From: Dyadobacter sp. SG02
Lineage (GTDB): Bacteria; Bacteroidota; Bacteroidia; Cytophagales; Spirosomataceae
NCBI RefSeq assembly: GCF_900109045.1
Contig: NZ_FNYL01000018.1
Location: 62,001 to 126,000, forward strand
Length of the DNA stretch: 64,000 nt
Direction of reading: 5' to 3'
Shown: piece after piece, positions 25,829-35,056 of the stretch
How positions within the stretch are numbered: the stretch's first letter is position 1
Layout: each line of letters opens with the position of its first letter
Made by a program: the position numbers and the translations under genes
Notes under the pieces: generated by a model
What the model was told of the DNA's origin: nothing
Database searches by the model: none
The model's input: the letters and a program-made list of their open reading frames with translations, nothing else

Positions 25829-26065
25829 AAAGCCGGAAACGCTAAAAGTATATATTTTTGTGCAATCTATTCTTATCGATTGCATTGGGAGAATTTTGTG
25901 GTGAAAATCACGATCTACATGCAGCACCTATCCTAGGAGTTTAGTCTATGCCAAAGGAACGCTACTTCAGATAGGAAGATAAAAAAGTTTGGAATATTAG
26001 TAGCGGCCTGATAACATTACCAATTATTCCTTAAAAATTTAGAATCATTCATTGTGACCCTAAAA

Positions 26066-27526
26066 ATGAGCAAAATATCTATTGCGTATATTGCCATACT
26101 GATCTTATTATTTGCCTGTAAGAAAAAAAAGGACGAGATTAATCCTGATAATCAATGCAAAATGCCTACGGAAGTCGCGGTTCAGCTTGTGACGGGCGAT
26201 AGTTTATCTATTAGCTTGGTAGGTACTGATAGTATGTCATTGAAAAAGGTCACTTGGATGCTAACAAGTTATGATACTACGCTGGCTTATATAACACCTG
26301 GAATAACAATATTGAAGGTTCCCAATATTTCGAGGAATGGTCAAGTAAAAGTTTCTGTTGACATTGAGACCTCATGCAGGACAAAAATCACGTTAACGCG
26401 AACCGAAAACATTCAATCTGCATCATTCAGAAAGATTTGGCTGCGTGAGATTGGCGAATATACTGATACTACATTTACGGCCCTTGTCGAAGCTACAACA
26501 GGCGGGTGCATTGCAGTAGGTACTGATTATTCATTAAAAGTAATAAGCGTCGATGCCTCTGGGAAAATTCTCTGGAGAAAGGAAATTGTTGATTCTGAAT
26601 ATCAAAAAGTTCGATCCATAGTTAAAGCTGATGACGGCGGATATGTATTGGGCGGTGATAGGGTAGGTCGCGAATACACATATGGGCTGATGAAAATTTC
26701 CGAATCAGGCGAAAAGCAATGGCAGAAAATATTCAAGGGGCGCGGCAACACTTTCAGCGACCAAAGCTATGATAGACTGGCTCAGGTAATCAATGCTTCG
26801 GACGGTGGATATATCGTAGCTGGATATTCGTCTTCATTAGCTGGTTTCGATAAGACGGATGCACCAAAAAACCCTAAGGCGAGTCAAAATTATACGCTAA
26901 CAGATTATTGGATTGTTAAAGTTGATGCTCAGGGAAAAATAGTATGGGATAAAACGATAGGAGGTGACGGGCAGGAAATATTGAACAAAATTGTTGTAAC
27001 CGTTGACGGTGGCTATATGATATCTGGGTATTCAGAATCAAGTATTTCTGATGATAAAACATCTGATGTTGAGGGCAATTTTGATACCTGGGTTGTCAAA
27101 ATTAATAAGTCAGGGACTAAACAGTGGGATCGATCCTTTGTCAATTCCGCTTTCGATATGGTGGCGTTGCAAGATGGCTCCGTAGTCCTGAGTATATGGC
27201 CAAAGGGTGGCAGCAAATCTTTTGGATTAATGAAGTTGGATGATCGCGGTAATTCGGTCTGGCAAAAAAATGTAGAGGGCGATTACGGTAACTTGCTTCC
27301 CTTGGATGATGGCGGTTTTATTATGGCAGGGAGGTTTGGCAATAGCAACTTACTGCGCTTCTCTCCCGACGGTGAAGCACTAGTGGCAAGTACAGTGGAC
27401 TTATCAGGATCTTATTTTTCTTTCTGGGCTGGTTTAGCTAAGGCAAAGTCGGGGGGATTTTATGGAATTGTTAGCTCTCGTCCTGGACAAGGCATTTATC
27501 AACCAGCTGTCATATACCTAAAATAA
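26066..27526 (+). CDS. Lipoprotein with beta-propeller-like repeats, 486 aa
   Basis: I choose ATG 26066 over a GTG at 26054, since it gives MSKISIAYIAILILLFACKK, a type II signal peptide with the lipobox LLFAC. The mature part has repeated strand-turn units with GG(Y/C)-containing blocks such as ADDGGYVLGGD, ASDGGYIVAGY, TVDGGYMISGY and DDGGFIMAGR, spaced about 50-60 residues and each followed by a lysine-rich (W/K) strand. These look like a beta-propeller-type outer-surface or periplasmic protein. The function is not known. Confidence 0.7.
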   Translation: MSKISIAYIAILILLFACKKKKDEINPDNQCKMPTEVAVQLVTGDSLSISLVGTDSMSLKKVTWMLTSYDTTLAYITPGITILKVPNISRNGQVKVSVDIETSCRTKITLTRTENIQSASFRKIWLREIGEYTDTTFTALVEATTGGCIAVGTDYSLKVISVDASGKILWRKEIVDSEYQKVRSIVKADDGGYVLGGDRVGREYTYGLMKISESGEKQWQKIFKGRGNTFSDQSYDRLAQVINASDGGYIVAGYSSSLAGFDKTDAPKNPKASQNYTLTDYWIVKVDAQGKIVWDKTIGGDGQEILNKIVVTVDGGYMISGYSESSISDDKTSDVEGNFDTWVVKINKSGTKQWDRSFVNSAFDMVALQDGSVVLSIWPKGGSKSFGLMKLDDRGNSVWQKNVEGDYGNLLPLDDGGFIMAGRFGNSNLLRFSPDGEALVASTVDLSGSYFSFWAGLAKAKSGGFYGIVSSRPGQGIYQPAVIYLK

Positions 27527-27538
27527 TACATTACGAAA

Positions 27539-27955
27539 ATGGATGCTCTCATCAAGGCAGCAAGGAAATCGTCTCAGGAGTCAGGCACAGGAAGTGAGTT
27601 TTTGGTACTGAGCAACCTATACCGGCTCGGTATAAATGCATTTATTAGCTTTGGCAACACCAAGCAGATAGATATTATAATACAGGCAAGAAATGGAATG
27701 GCACTTACAGTTGACGTTAAGTCGGTTCGTGATTACAGCTCCATACCTGTCACGAATGTGCGGGCAAAGGAAAATCACTTTCTCGTGGTTGTCGTATATA
27801 ATCGAAGGTTCGCTGACCTCAAATCGCTGCCAGATTTTTATATTATTCCTTCGATTAAAATTGATGAAATTCAAGAGATATACAAAGCGGAGAAGCGGCT
27901 TCTAAAAGGCAAACTGTCAAATTTTAAGGATCAATGGCATTTTCTGGCGTGCTAG
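27539..27955 (+). CDS. PD-(D/E)xK nuclease-like protein, 138 aa
   Basis: Starts at ATG 27539, 13 bases after the lipoprotein stop. The sequence GSEFLVLSNLYRLGINAFISFG, then KQIDIIIQ and TVDVKS shows the E...D...D-x-K pattern of PD-(D/E)xK nuclease-like folds (Holliday junction resolvase/endonuclease group). It may be a small nuclease. A paired catalytic partner has not been found. It lies upstream of the OGG-like gene but is separated from it by about 160 bases, so a shared operon is uncertain. Substrate and activity are inference. Confidence 0.5.
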   Translation: MDALIKAARKSSQESGTGSEFLVLSNLYRLGINAFISFGNTKQIDIIIQARNGMALTVDVKSVRDYSSIPVTNVRAKENHFLVVVVYNRRFADLKSLPDFYIIPSIKIDEIQEIYKAEKRLLKGKLSNFKDQWHFLAC

Positions 27956-28114
27956 TTGGAGGCGTTTTTGGGTGTACTATTATTTGTATCTTCCAAATGA
28001 CCCTCATGATGGAGTCAGCTTAAAGTTTTTAACTGACTAATAGTAGTCGTGAAACATATTGTTAATTAGGTCATTAAAGTATTATATGGACTTTTAACTT
28101 CTCGTATCGATTAT

Positions 28115-28774
28115 ATGAAAATTCAAGATTACTCAGGTTTAATCCGGAACCTTCCTGTAAGGCAACAGTCTTTTACTACTAAACGGAGTACTTGGGGAAA
28201 AGCTGAAAGTCAGATACCCTGGCTTGCGGAACTAAACAACAAAATATTTGAGAATCGAATTGCAGTAACTATTAGTCGACAGGATGTATTTGCTACTGAT
28301 GATGTTAGAGAACTAATTGTTAAGACGATTTATTGGGGTTACCCCCGAGGTATGCGAGGAAACCATGTCGTCAACATTTTTAACGCGATGAAAGAAATTG
28401 AAACAGAATTTACGTTGGCATTGGCTAGAGAAACGAATCAGTCCATAGATTCTTCGAATTTTGCTTCTCTACTCGAATTGTTTGAATCGATCGAGGGCTT
28501 AGGTATTTCTACACTCACCAAATTGCTTTATTTTAATGACGTTACTTTCGACGGGCATCGTTGTTTGATTCTTGATTCAAGAATTATCAAGGTACTCCAA
28601 GAGGCAAAGTTTAATGAGTTTCATTCACTGCGTCATATCCGATATGGTAAGGGAGTGCTTCTTTACACACAATATCTCCAAGTAATGTCAGCAGTCAGCA
28701 GAGATCTCGACGTAAATTGTGAGGGCTTGGAGCAGTTTTTATTTCTTTTTGGAGGAAATCTCAAAATTGGGTAA
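28115..28774 (+). CDS. OGG-type (8-oxoguanine glycosylase-fold) protein, 219 aa
   Basis: Starts at ATG 28115. The pair IYWGYPRGMRGNH and GLGISTLTKLLYFND is typical of the small OGG-like family, in which a G-x-G-x-S/T-x-T/L-K-L-L-Y segment matches the helix-hairpin-helix that carries the catalytic Lys of 8-oxoguanine glycosylases; it is followed by RCLILDSRI with the acidic residue. If active it would remove oxidised guanine from DNA. It belongs with the other repair proteins in the window. I am moderately sure of the family and less sure of activity. Confidence 0.6.
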   Translation: MKIQDYSGLIRNLPVRQQSFTTKRSTWGKAESQIPWLAELNNKIFENRIAVTISRQDVFATDDVRELIVKTIYWGYPRGMRGNHVVNIFNAMKEIETEFTLALARETNQSIDSSNFASLLELFESIEGLGISTLTKLLYFNDVTFDGHRCLILDSRIIKVLQEAKFNEFHSLRHIRYGKGVLLYTQYLQVMSAVSRDLDVNCEGLEQFLFLFGGNLKIG

Positions 28775-28907
28775 ACCCTTGGAGTAACTGAAATATTTGA
28801 TTGACAGCCAACTTTTATTAGGGATTTTGAAAACCAATTAGAAATAACCAACATATTAACCAGTTTTAACCAAATTATAAACCTCCTTTATACAATTCTT
28901 ACATCTT

Positions 28908-29603
28908 ATGAGCAATTATGGACTACGGGGCTTCCTAATCTCTTTCATTTTAGTTTTTGTATTGACCTTTCAAAGTTGTAGCTCTGTCGTTACGACAAAA
29001 TATGCAATAATATCTTCAATATGTCTAGCAGCAATATCGGGTGTAATTGGATTGTTAGTTGGTAAACAGTTCAAATCCGATGATACGCCACCCGAGACAC
29101 AATTTTTCAGAAAATATGAAAAGTATTTCTACGTGTCCTTGATTCCTCTCATTATACTGGTAAAGTTGTACAACGATAACCCAGGAATATCAAGTAGTGA
29201 ACCGTCTCAGGAATTGAAGGATAATTTGGGCAATTTGGATGGAACCTGGGCCTGGGAAAGCAAGAAGGCTGAATCAACATATTGTTTACGAATATGTTTT
29301 GATCTAAACACAAAATCTGGAAAGTATGATCTTGCGAGCCTACATGAAGACTGGGAATCTGAGAAATCAAAGTTAAGTAAGATCAGAAGCGGTAAATTTG
29401 AGCTGGTTAATGGTTATGATAAGTATGGCGATAAAGCCTATGTTGGTAAAGATACCGAATCCGATAAACCAATGTTTGTTATAACATTATTGGATAATCC
29501 CTACGCTAGCGAATGGCACCTTAGACTTTCAATGATTGAGGATGAGATGTTTGGACATGGAATGTTGAAGATAAACAATGACTGTAATGCAGCAACTAAG
29601 TAG
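28908..29603 (+). CDS. Membrane-anchored lipoprotein-like protein, 231 aa
   Basis: Starts at ATG 28908. A type II signal peptide or helix is seen first: FLISFILVFVLTFQSCSS, with lipobox-like FQSC. A second membrane segment (IISSICLAAISGVIGLLVG) and a third hydrophobic one (YFYVSLIPLIILV) follow, so it may be an integral protein. The soluble rest (residues 95-231) has a beta-rich look (GTWAWESKKAESTYCLRICF, YASEWHLRLSMIEDEM). Function unknown. A hairpin follows the stop at 29614. Confidence 0.5.
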   Translation: MSNYGLRGFLISFILVFVLTFQSCSSVVTTKYAIISSICLAAISGVIGLLVGKQFKSDDTPPETQFFRKYEKYFYVSLIPLIILVKLYNDNPGISSSEPSQELKDNLGNLDGTWAWESKKAESTYCLRICFDLNTKSGKYDLASLHEDWESEKSKLSKIRSGKFELVNGYDKYGDKAYVGKDTESDKPMFVITLLDNPYASEWHLRLSMIEDEMFGHGMLKINNDCNAATK

Positions 29604-29613
29604 AGTATTAAAT

Positions 29614-29641
29614 GAGACCACGGGCTATAAGCAGTGGTCTC
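29614..29641 (+). terminator. 8-bp hairpin after the 231-aa gene
   Basis: GAGACCAC at 29614-29621 and GTGGTCTC at 29634-29641 are exact reverse complements with a 12-base loop. It lies 11 bases after the stop. There is no T-run, so it is only a probable terminator. The remaining spacer to 29972 shows no gene; it is unusually GC-rich just before the next gene. Confidence 0.5.
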
Positions 29642-29972
29642 GGCTCCTAATCTTGTTTACGAAAATCATGAATACTGACATACGGAAGTTTATGCTGCGT
29701 CTTTGGCCTTACCTTCATCCCTGATGATGTAGATTAACCGTAGTGTTAGGATTGTTACATACAGCTAATTGAAGTCTACTTGCTAAGTATCTATTTCTGC
29801 TCAAATAGCCCACGACCGAGGAAAACAACGCAAGGTGCACCTGGCAGTCTGAACGTCAATCACGCTGCCCGCTCCATTCACTTCGCTCCCGTGGTGGTGT
29901 TGTCTTTCCAGTCAGTTGCCTGGTCCTGCGAGGCATTGTTCTCCAACGGTGGAGGCTAATAACAGCGAAAAA

Positions 29973-30338
29973 ATGGAAACACAGCAATTGACATCGACAG
30001 ACCTCGCACAATTCATCGGCACTAGAAAGTGGTACTGCCACCCGATCGTCCGCAAGATGCTATACACAGATGGGATCAGGTATATGATGAACAACGCTGG
30101 CGCTTACTGGCTCATCGATGAAGTTGCATTCCACCAGTTCCAGCCGCGAGTCAAACAGAAAGAATTTCAGGTCTGGCTACTAACGGTCAACCTTGAAGAG
30201 TCAACCGCGGTTCTAAATTGCGAAGACGGCAACGGCCGGGTCCTGTGTTCAAAACAAATCCCATTCACAGACTTTCCATTGGTAGAAATCAAAATCTATG
30301 TTTCAGACAATGTGATCTTACTACCGAGTGAGTACTGA
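29973..30338 (+). CDS. DUF6876-like protein, 121 aa
   Basis: I choose ATG 29973 (METQQLTSTDLAQFIG), because the upstream frame to 29916 has poor composition. The pattern is that of DUF6876: DLAQFIGTRKWYCHP, then LYTDGIRYMMNNAGAYWLID, a DGN turn, QIPFTDFP and the final LLPSEY. This family is common on Bacteroidota mobile elements and plasmids; its function is unknown. The presence of this gene supports accessory DNA here. Confidence 0.65.
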   Translation: METQQLTSTDLAQFIGTRKWYCHPIVRKMLYTDGIRYMMNNAGAYWLIDEVAFHQFQPRVKQKEFQVWLLTVNLEESTAVLNCEDGNGRVLCSKQIPFTDFPLVEIKIYVSDNVILLPSEY

Positions 30339-30709
30339 GCATGAAAGGGGCTGCTGCCGGAAGGTGGCAGTCTTCTTTCCCGTCAGCCGTTTTGCATGTG
30401 AATGGGCTAGGCCAGAATGTAAATCTAAGAATCAGATTCCTACGCTACATTTTCTATTTAACATAAGATAACTTATACGTATTTAAAATATGAAATTTCT
30501 AATAAATATGCCATTTCTTTGCATTATAATAGTACTAAGTAAAGGCTGAAAGTAGACGAAAGACATCGTAATATCAAAAGTTGGTCTAGACGAGATAAGC
30601 GGTTGATTGCTACACGGAATTTTGTGAAGCCGTGCTATATACCAGAAAATAAGTAAAATTTTGATAATGAGATGCTTGTTTGTAACATTCGGTATCAATT
30701 GACATTCAT
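30339..30709. other. Spacer with a dispersed repeat
   Basis: 371 bases without a credible gene. It carries, at 30429-30478, one of two copies of a roughly 50-base sequence also found at 44331-44381. The rest is AT-rich. Confidence 0.4.
30429..30478. repeat. Dispersed repeat, copy 1
   Basis: The segment shares most of its bases with 44331-44381. The identical core TTCTATTTAACATAA is followed by a similar TAA..TTATAC. Both copies lie in gene-poor spacers, 13.9 kb apart. Confidence 0.5.
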
Positions 30710-31345
30710 ATGCCCCTTAATTCAGAAAATCTCTTTGATGCCGACTTTGCAAATGCATTGGTTGCGTTTGCGGCGTTTGTTTTGTCGGGATTTGCTCTTT
30801 GGAAAGCTCAAAAAAAGGAAAAAATAGAGCTTGCAAATATTTTAGCCGGAATCAGGAGAAACCAGTATGAAGATATTCATCAATGGGGTGTTGAGGTTAT
30901 AGAAACTATGGCACAGACTTCAAGCCTTTGTGAATTCGATCCGGCTAGAAAGCTTGATTTTTTCGATTGTAGAGTAAATTTGATCGGAAGGCTTTCTTAT
31001 TTGCTTGATCGAGGGAAGCTATACTTACCAAATGTAAAGCCTGAAGAAATTGGTGTATACAAGCCTGGTGCTTACCAAGGTCTAAGGCAACAAGTTTTAG
31101 ATGAACTTTATAAATTTCATAAAAAGGCAGAGGATCTGGACTACCATGCAAAGCTTCCAAATAAGGGTCTGCAAAAGGAGCTAGTAAACATTAGAAGAGA
31201 GTTTGTGAGCGAGCTTCAAAAGACTTTACAGGTTAGAAAAATTGAATCGGAATTGACAGAAATGGTGGTTGATATTAAGAGAGCACTTAATCACAGGGAC
31301 CAAAAGTTGGATCCTGACTCCCCCCATGCCCAATCGGACTCTTGA
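30710..31345 (+). CDS. Protein with one N-terminal membrane helix, 211 aa
   Basis: Starts at ATG 30710. Residues 14-32 (ALVAFAAFVLSGFALW) are a membrane helix. The remaining 175 residues are soluble, charged and helical, with long basic/acidic segments (EKIELANILAGIRRNQYED) and a central SYLLDRGKLYLPNV. The layout suggests an inner-membrane protein with a large cytosolic domain. No family recognised. Confidence 0.5.
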   Translation: MPLNSENLFDADFANALVAFAAFVLSGFALWKAQKKEKIELANILAGIRRNQYEDIHQWGVEVIETMAQTSSLCEFDPARKLDFFDCRVNLIGRLSYLLDRGKLYLPNVKPEEIGVYKPGAYQGLRQQVLDELYKFHKKAEDLDYHAKLPNKGLQKELVNIRREFVSELQKTLQVRKIESELTEMVVDIKRALNHRDQKLDPDSPHAQSDS

Positions 31346-31605
31346 CAACGCCAATTTCTTCCAATGAAAATATTTCTGCGCGTTGATTCCATTATCGGAG
31401 CTATTTTTCTTTCCCAACAGGCATTCGGATAAATGAAGTTCGTCCAACTTGACTGTCTATTACAGGGATTGCCTGCTCAAAATCGACAGATAGGATCGGA
31501 CACTGATGGTATGTGTCAATTAAAGATTTTTACGGGCACAGTGATAGTGTAAGCTATGAAAGCAGTGAATATTGACTGTCGGCCTTGTATGGTTTCCACA
31601 ATGTT

Positions 31606-32547
31606 CTAGGAAACTTGTAGCTGCTGGCGAATGTCAGACACATAATCAACACCTACTTCCAGGGCGGAAGCTATCTGTTCATCGGTTAGCAAGGATTGCT
31701 TGACTAGGTTTCGAACGGCGTTTTCAGTCTTTTCCTGTTGACCTTCGATTTTGCCCTTCAGTTCTCCTTCTTTCAAACCTTCTTTACGACCTTTCTCAAC
31801 AAAAATGTCCAACGTGCTCATAACGGTTTCTTTAATTTGAGTGGGTAGCGACGTTATCAGTTCAATGATTTGCTGCTCGCTTAGCTCACTGTTTACGAAT
31901 GTATAAACAATCAGGCTGGTTTGCAAGTTCTGATCCATCTCGCTGGCCAGCTTCAATATTGTGGGGATCAGATCGCTTAGGCGCTCTTTGAGCACGCTAT
32001 GTTTCATGGCTAGCAGAGCCGCGGCGAGGAATTTGTTATTCAGGGCCTGGATCTGCTCATCGGAGATTTTGCCCAAATTGTGAAAAACGTACTGATAATC
32101 CGGCACGAATTGCAACAGCTCTGGTTCGAGCTCGTCGAAAAGGGAAGCTAGCGTTTTATATTCCCACCGGGCTTTTCCATGGTAAAGCAGTATCGGAATG
32201 ATCAGCGAAGGCTTCTCCCCATCCGCGAGCTGCTTCAAAAGCCCTGAGAATATATAGCTGCCTATTTGAATCGGCGTGTACTTGTCGATATAGCTTTTGT
32301 GCTCGATGAGAAGAGAAATCTTGACTTCCCCTTTTCCACCGGCTCGTTTACACGCATAAACGATGTCGGAGATGGACTTTTGTAGCTCCTTTGAAACATA
32401 GGTATCAGGTAGCTGCCGCAGGGTTGAGAAATCTAATTTTTCAAGGACATATGCCGGCAGACAAGCGCGGAAGTAATCCAGCGCAATTTGCTGGTTGCCC
32501 ATGATGGACCGAAGGAATGTATCGTGCTTTGATGTATGCTCACCCAT
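31606..32547 (-). CDS. Rpn-family recombination-promoting nuclease/putative transposase
   Basis: 313 residues starting at ATG 32547. The family order is present: KHDTFLRSIMGNQQIALDYF, LPDTYVSKELQKSISDIVY with an early Asp of the nuclease site, and VKISLLIEHKSY with the E-x-K pair, then QIGSYIFSGLLKQLADG and LIIPILLYHGKARWE. The C-terminus is a charged repeat (GRKEGLKEGELKGKIEGQQE), also usual in the family. Rpn proteins are PD-(D/E)xK DNases that promote RecA-independent recombination and occur on phage and mobile DNA. It is the last gene before a 64-base gap to fic. Confidence 0.85.
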   Translation of the reverse strand: MGEHTSKHDTFLRSIMGNQQIALDYFRACLPAYVLEKLDFSTLRQLPDTYVSKELQKSISDIVYACKRAGGKGEVKISLLIEHKSYIDKYTPIQIGSYIFSGLLKQLADGEKPSLIIPILLYHGKARWEYKTLASLFDELEPELLQFVPDYQYVFHNLGKISDEQIQALNNKFLAAALLAMKHSVLKERLSDLIPTILKLASEMDQNLQTSLIVYTFVNSELSEQQIIELITSLPTQIKETVMSTLDIFVEKGRKEGLKEGELKGKIEGQQEKTENAVRNLVKQSLLTDEQIASALEVGVDYVSDIRQQLQVS

Positions 32548-32611
32548 TAGGCAAAGATATAGGTTTTGCGCCCTACCTACTGTGTATCTGGATTTCCGAT
32601 GTTTTTGTCTC

Positions 32612-34177
32612 CTAATAAACTGTATCGGAAAGTGTGCTTACGCCAAAAATTTCCCGGTATCTTGTTTCAATCTCAAATATCTCCGAGTCCTTAAAGTGTT
32701 TGAATTCAGAGCTTTTTGCGCGTTTTGATAAAGTGCCATTTCCCTGCTCTAAGAAACTCACTAGGAGTGATACCATCCGGTCAGGCATTGGGACAAATGC
32801 ATCGAGAAAACTTTTCATTTGATCATACTTTTGCAAAAAGTCAATTTGCTCAGGGATGATCACATCGATAGCATGCTGAATACAGGAGTAGAGAAATTCG
32901 GCTTGCTGGGTCGCATCAAAATACCGGTACAGGTCACCAGTCGCTCCATTGATTTGCACATTGTTGTCAGCTGCTGGCTCCCATTCAATTAAAGGAAGGC
33001 GCGGAAGGGAGAATGATTCCAACACCTGGCGGTAACCGAAGATGCGGGACAAAATCACTTCTGAAACGGGTACTATCTGCCCTTTGGGAGCAAAGCCTTT
33101 TCTGTATAGCATATGCTGAATCAGATAGCGGTGAAGCCGCCCATTTCCATCCACGAATGGGTGAATGAATACAAACCCAAAGGCAAGTACCGCGGCTGCC
33201 AGCACCGAATCGTAACCATTGTCCTTTTCAAGCATTTCAGCAGTTTGAATCAGGCCAGCCATCAAAGTTTCAAGATCCTCCCACCTGGCCGAGATGTGGT
33301 CGGGTATGGGCCTGCCGCTTATGTATTCATGTTCGCCGATGAAGCCCTGTTGACGCCGGTATCCCGTTGACACTTTTTGGTTTCCAAGTACAATCTGGGC
33401 GAGCCTTACTAATTCCTGCTCACATATTGGTATTTGCCCGGACTTCCCAATCGCCAGTTTCCAAAGCACTGCTTGCTGACCTGACGGCCGCTCCCCTTCG
33501 ATGGCATATGAAGCAATGGCCTCTTGAAATTGAAAGTGAGATTCGAGCTTTCCGGAAATAAAAGGATGTACCTGGGCGAGTGTCTTTTTTAGCTTGTTTG
33601 AAAAGCTCAAATTCATGTACTGGTCGAGCTTTTCGGTCCGGCGGATCAAAGGGCAAAATTCCGGCACACCAGGCAGGTTATTGATAATCCGGTGCCTGGC
33701 TGACTTTGGGGCAGAGCTTCGCCCGTATTGCAGTGTCTGGTCTACCAGTTCTTGGTAATTGCCTTGGGTCAGATCGGGGATTTCCAGCCGGTCATCCAAA
33801 AGCCACTCATACAGTAGCCAAATGCGCCTGACATACTTACTGTTTGGCATTTGCTCGACAACCGATGTAATCTCGGGTTTCCCGACTGCCAGGAACACTT
33901 GCTTTAACAGGTATAAGTCGAGTCCCTCATATTTGAACGCAAATATCAGGTGGTCAATAAGGGTGTCAGCAGGCCGGTAGCTCGGGCTATAAATCCGCCA
34001 TCCTTCTTTGGTGACGTTTTTGGCCTTTGTGCTAATCATTGCGAAGCAGTAAGGCCGTGGCGTTTTCAGATTTAACACACTCATTAAAGCGGAATAGCCT
34101 GCCAGAAAGCCGGGCTCTGGAAGGGCTACACCTTGAAAAATGGTTACTAAATCTGAAAAGTACTTACGATCGGCCAT
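32612..34177 (-). CDS. Fic-family protein (AMPylase-type)
   Basis: 521 residues starting at ATG 34177. The Fic core has the full active-site motif HPFVDGNGRLHR (HPFx[D/E]GNGRxxR) near the middle. The upstream region ALIDAMAGL-like helices (ETLMAGLIQTAEML) are standard, and the ends are longer than in short Fic proteins. Fic proteins transfer AMP to target proteins or act as toxins in FicT-type pairs. No antitoxin was identified beside it. A perfect palindrome at 34188-34202 lies 11 bases upstream of the start, a likely operator. It is probably in one transcription unit with rpn. Confidence 0.9.
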   Translation of the reverse strand: MADRKYFSDLVTIFQGVALPEPGFLAGYSALMSVLNLKTPRPYCFAMISTKAKNVTKEGWRIYSPSYRPADTLIDHLIFAFKYEGLDLYLLKQVFLAVGKPEITSVVEQMPNSKYVRRIWLLYEWLLDDRLEIPDLTQGNYQELVDQTLQYGRSSAPKSARHRIINNLPGVPEFCPLIRRTEKLDQYMNLSFSNKLKKTLAQVHPFISGKLESHFQFQEAIASYAIEGERPSGQQAVLWKLAIGKSGQIPICEQELVRLAQIVLGNQKVSTGYRRQQGFIGEHEYISGRPIPDHISARWEDLETLMAGLIQTAEMLEKDNGYDSVLAAAVLAFGFVFIHPFVDGNGRLHRYLIQHMLYRKGFAPKGQIVPVSEVILSRIFGYRQVLESFSLPRLPLIEWEPAADNNVQINGATGDLYRYFDATQQAEFLYSCIQHAIDVIIPEQIDFLQKYDQMKSFLDAFVPMPDRMVSLLVSFLEQGNGTLSKRAKSSEFKHFKDSEIFEIETRYREIFGVSTLSDTVY

Positions 34178-34187
34178 GTTTTGTGAA

Positions 34188-34202
34188 AAGTGGTTACCAC
34201 TT
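34188..34202. promoter_or_regulatory. Perfect palindrome AAGTGGTTACCACTT upstream of fic
   Basis: A 15-base palindrome (AAGTGGT, one central base, ACCACTT), 11 bases before the fic start. It overlaps where a leader or promoter should be, so it may be an operator. It shares only the TGGT/ACCA core with the imu-type operator. Confidence 0.5.
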
Positions 34203-34229
34203 ACCTCAAAATACGATTTTTGAAGGGCA

Positions 34230-34643
34230 TTACCAATTACTTATATGAGCATCCTGGCGGGCCAGCTTGATTTCATTTTGAATGAATTTAACGAGTTTTG
34301 AAACTGAGCTGAGTACATCTGCATTTAAATCAGCGTGTAACGAAAACCTAACGCTTCGCATAGGATCGTCCAAGTCATAGCAACCGAAATGAAAAATCTG
34401 TTTGGAGCCGAGAGTTTCAGGACGGTAATATGTCAGGTTTGCCCCCGCTTGTAAAAACAGGTCCTTCCGGAACGGAGTCGGCAGATCGTCTGATGGCTTG
34501 TAGCGCTCAAAAAATGAATCTACCATTTTTTTTACCAGACGACCATCGGATGTTACTTCCGCCGGTAATAAGTCTAAGATGTGCGCGCGGTAATCCTGTG
34601 GACGGATTTTTGGCTGAACATCAAGCATGCCTTCGAATCTCAT
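34230..34643 (-). CDS. Hypothetical protein, 137 aa
   Basis: Starts at ATG 34643. A soluble protein with QDYRAHILDLLPAEVTSDG, a helix VKKMVDSFFERYKPS and a beta-rich second half (IFHFGCYDLDDPMRSVRFSL). Unrecognised. It lies 53 bases upstream of fic on the same strand, with the fic palindrome between, so it is separately regulated or the two overlap in control. Confidence 0.5.
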   Translation of the reverse strand: MRFEGMLDVQPKIRPQDYRAHILDLLPAEVTSDGRLVKKMVDSFFERYKPSDDLPTPFRKDLFLQAGANLTYYRPETLGSKQIFHFGCYDLDDPMRSVRFSLHADLNADVLSSVSKLVKFIQNEIKLARQDAHISNW

Positions 34644-34750
34644 GGTTTTATGATCTGATTATCGAATATAAGAACTGGAAGCACCTTGAATACTGGTATG
34701 CTATGGCCAGCAATGTCGGTTTCCCATGATTTCAACACGAACAAGCAAAT

Positions 34751-34779
34751 ACACCGTGTCAACATTGTTAACACGGTGT
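34751..34779. promoter_or_regulatory. 29-base palindrome, operator or cruciform
   Basis: ACACCGTGT (34751-34759) and ACACGGTGT (34771-34779) are exact reverse complements. The inner bases CAACATTGTTA also pair around the central T, except for one mismatch, so 28 bases can be paired as 14 pairs with one mismatch. It lies between the 80-aa gene and the 137-aa gene. It could end the XRE operon or act as a bound operator. Confidence 0.5.
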
Positions 34780-34809
34780 CTAACTACTCTTCATCGTACA
34801 TGTTCTATT

Positions 34810-35046
34810 TCATGTTTCTTTTCTGCGGGCTCCTTTCCGGTAAATGGATGAAAGCTGCTCATAGGGTAGATAATCTAGCGTGGCGCTCTGCTGGGAAGTA
34901 GGAAACTGTTTGAAAATTTTGTAATAGTTGAAAGCGCTCTCCATCCGGCAATGCAATGGTTTCAAGGCCTGGATCAGCTCGGCGGGTTCAAGCTGTGTCA
35001 ATTCTCGTAGTTTTTCAAACCATTCATTGGAAGTCAGCGCTTTCAT
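34810..35046 (-). CDS. Hypothetical protein, 78-80 aa, third gene of the XRE operon
   Basis: ATG at 35046 (MKALTSNEWFEKL) or 35052. A helical, soluble protein with ELTQLEPAELIQALKPL and YEQLSSIYRKGARRKE. It begins 5-11 bases after the 251-aa gene stops, so the two are coupled. No family recognised. A small helical third gene in an XRE-led operon could be a partner of the second gene; this is inference only. Confidence 0.45.
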   Translation of the reverse strand: MKALTSNEWFEKLRELTQLEPAELIQALKPLHCRMESAFNYYKIFKQFPTSQQSATLDYLPYEQLSSIYRKGARRKET

Positions 35047-35056
35047 ATACAAGTTT

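Noticed and set aside
29916..29972. N-terminal extension of the DUF6876-like protein
   Set aside because: Proline/arginine-rich and outside the family limits; the ATG at 29973 fits.
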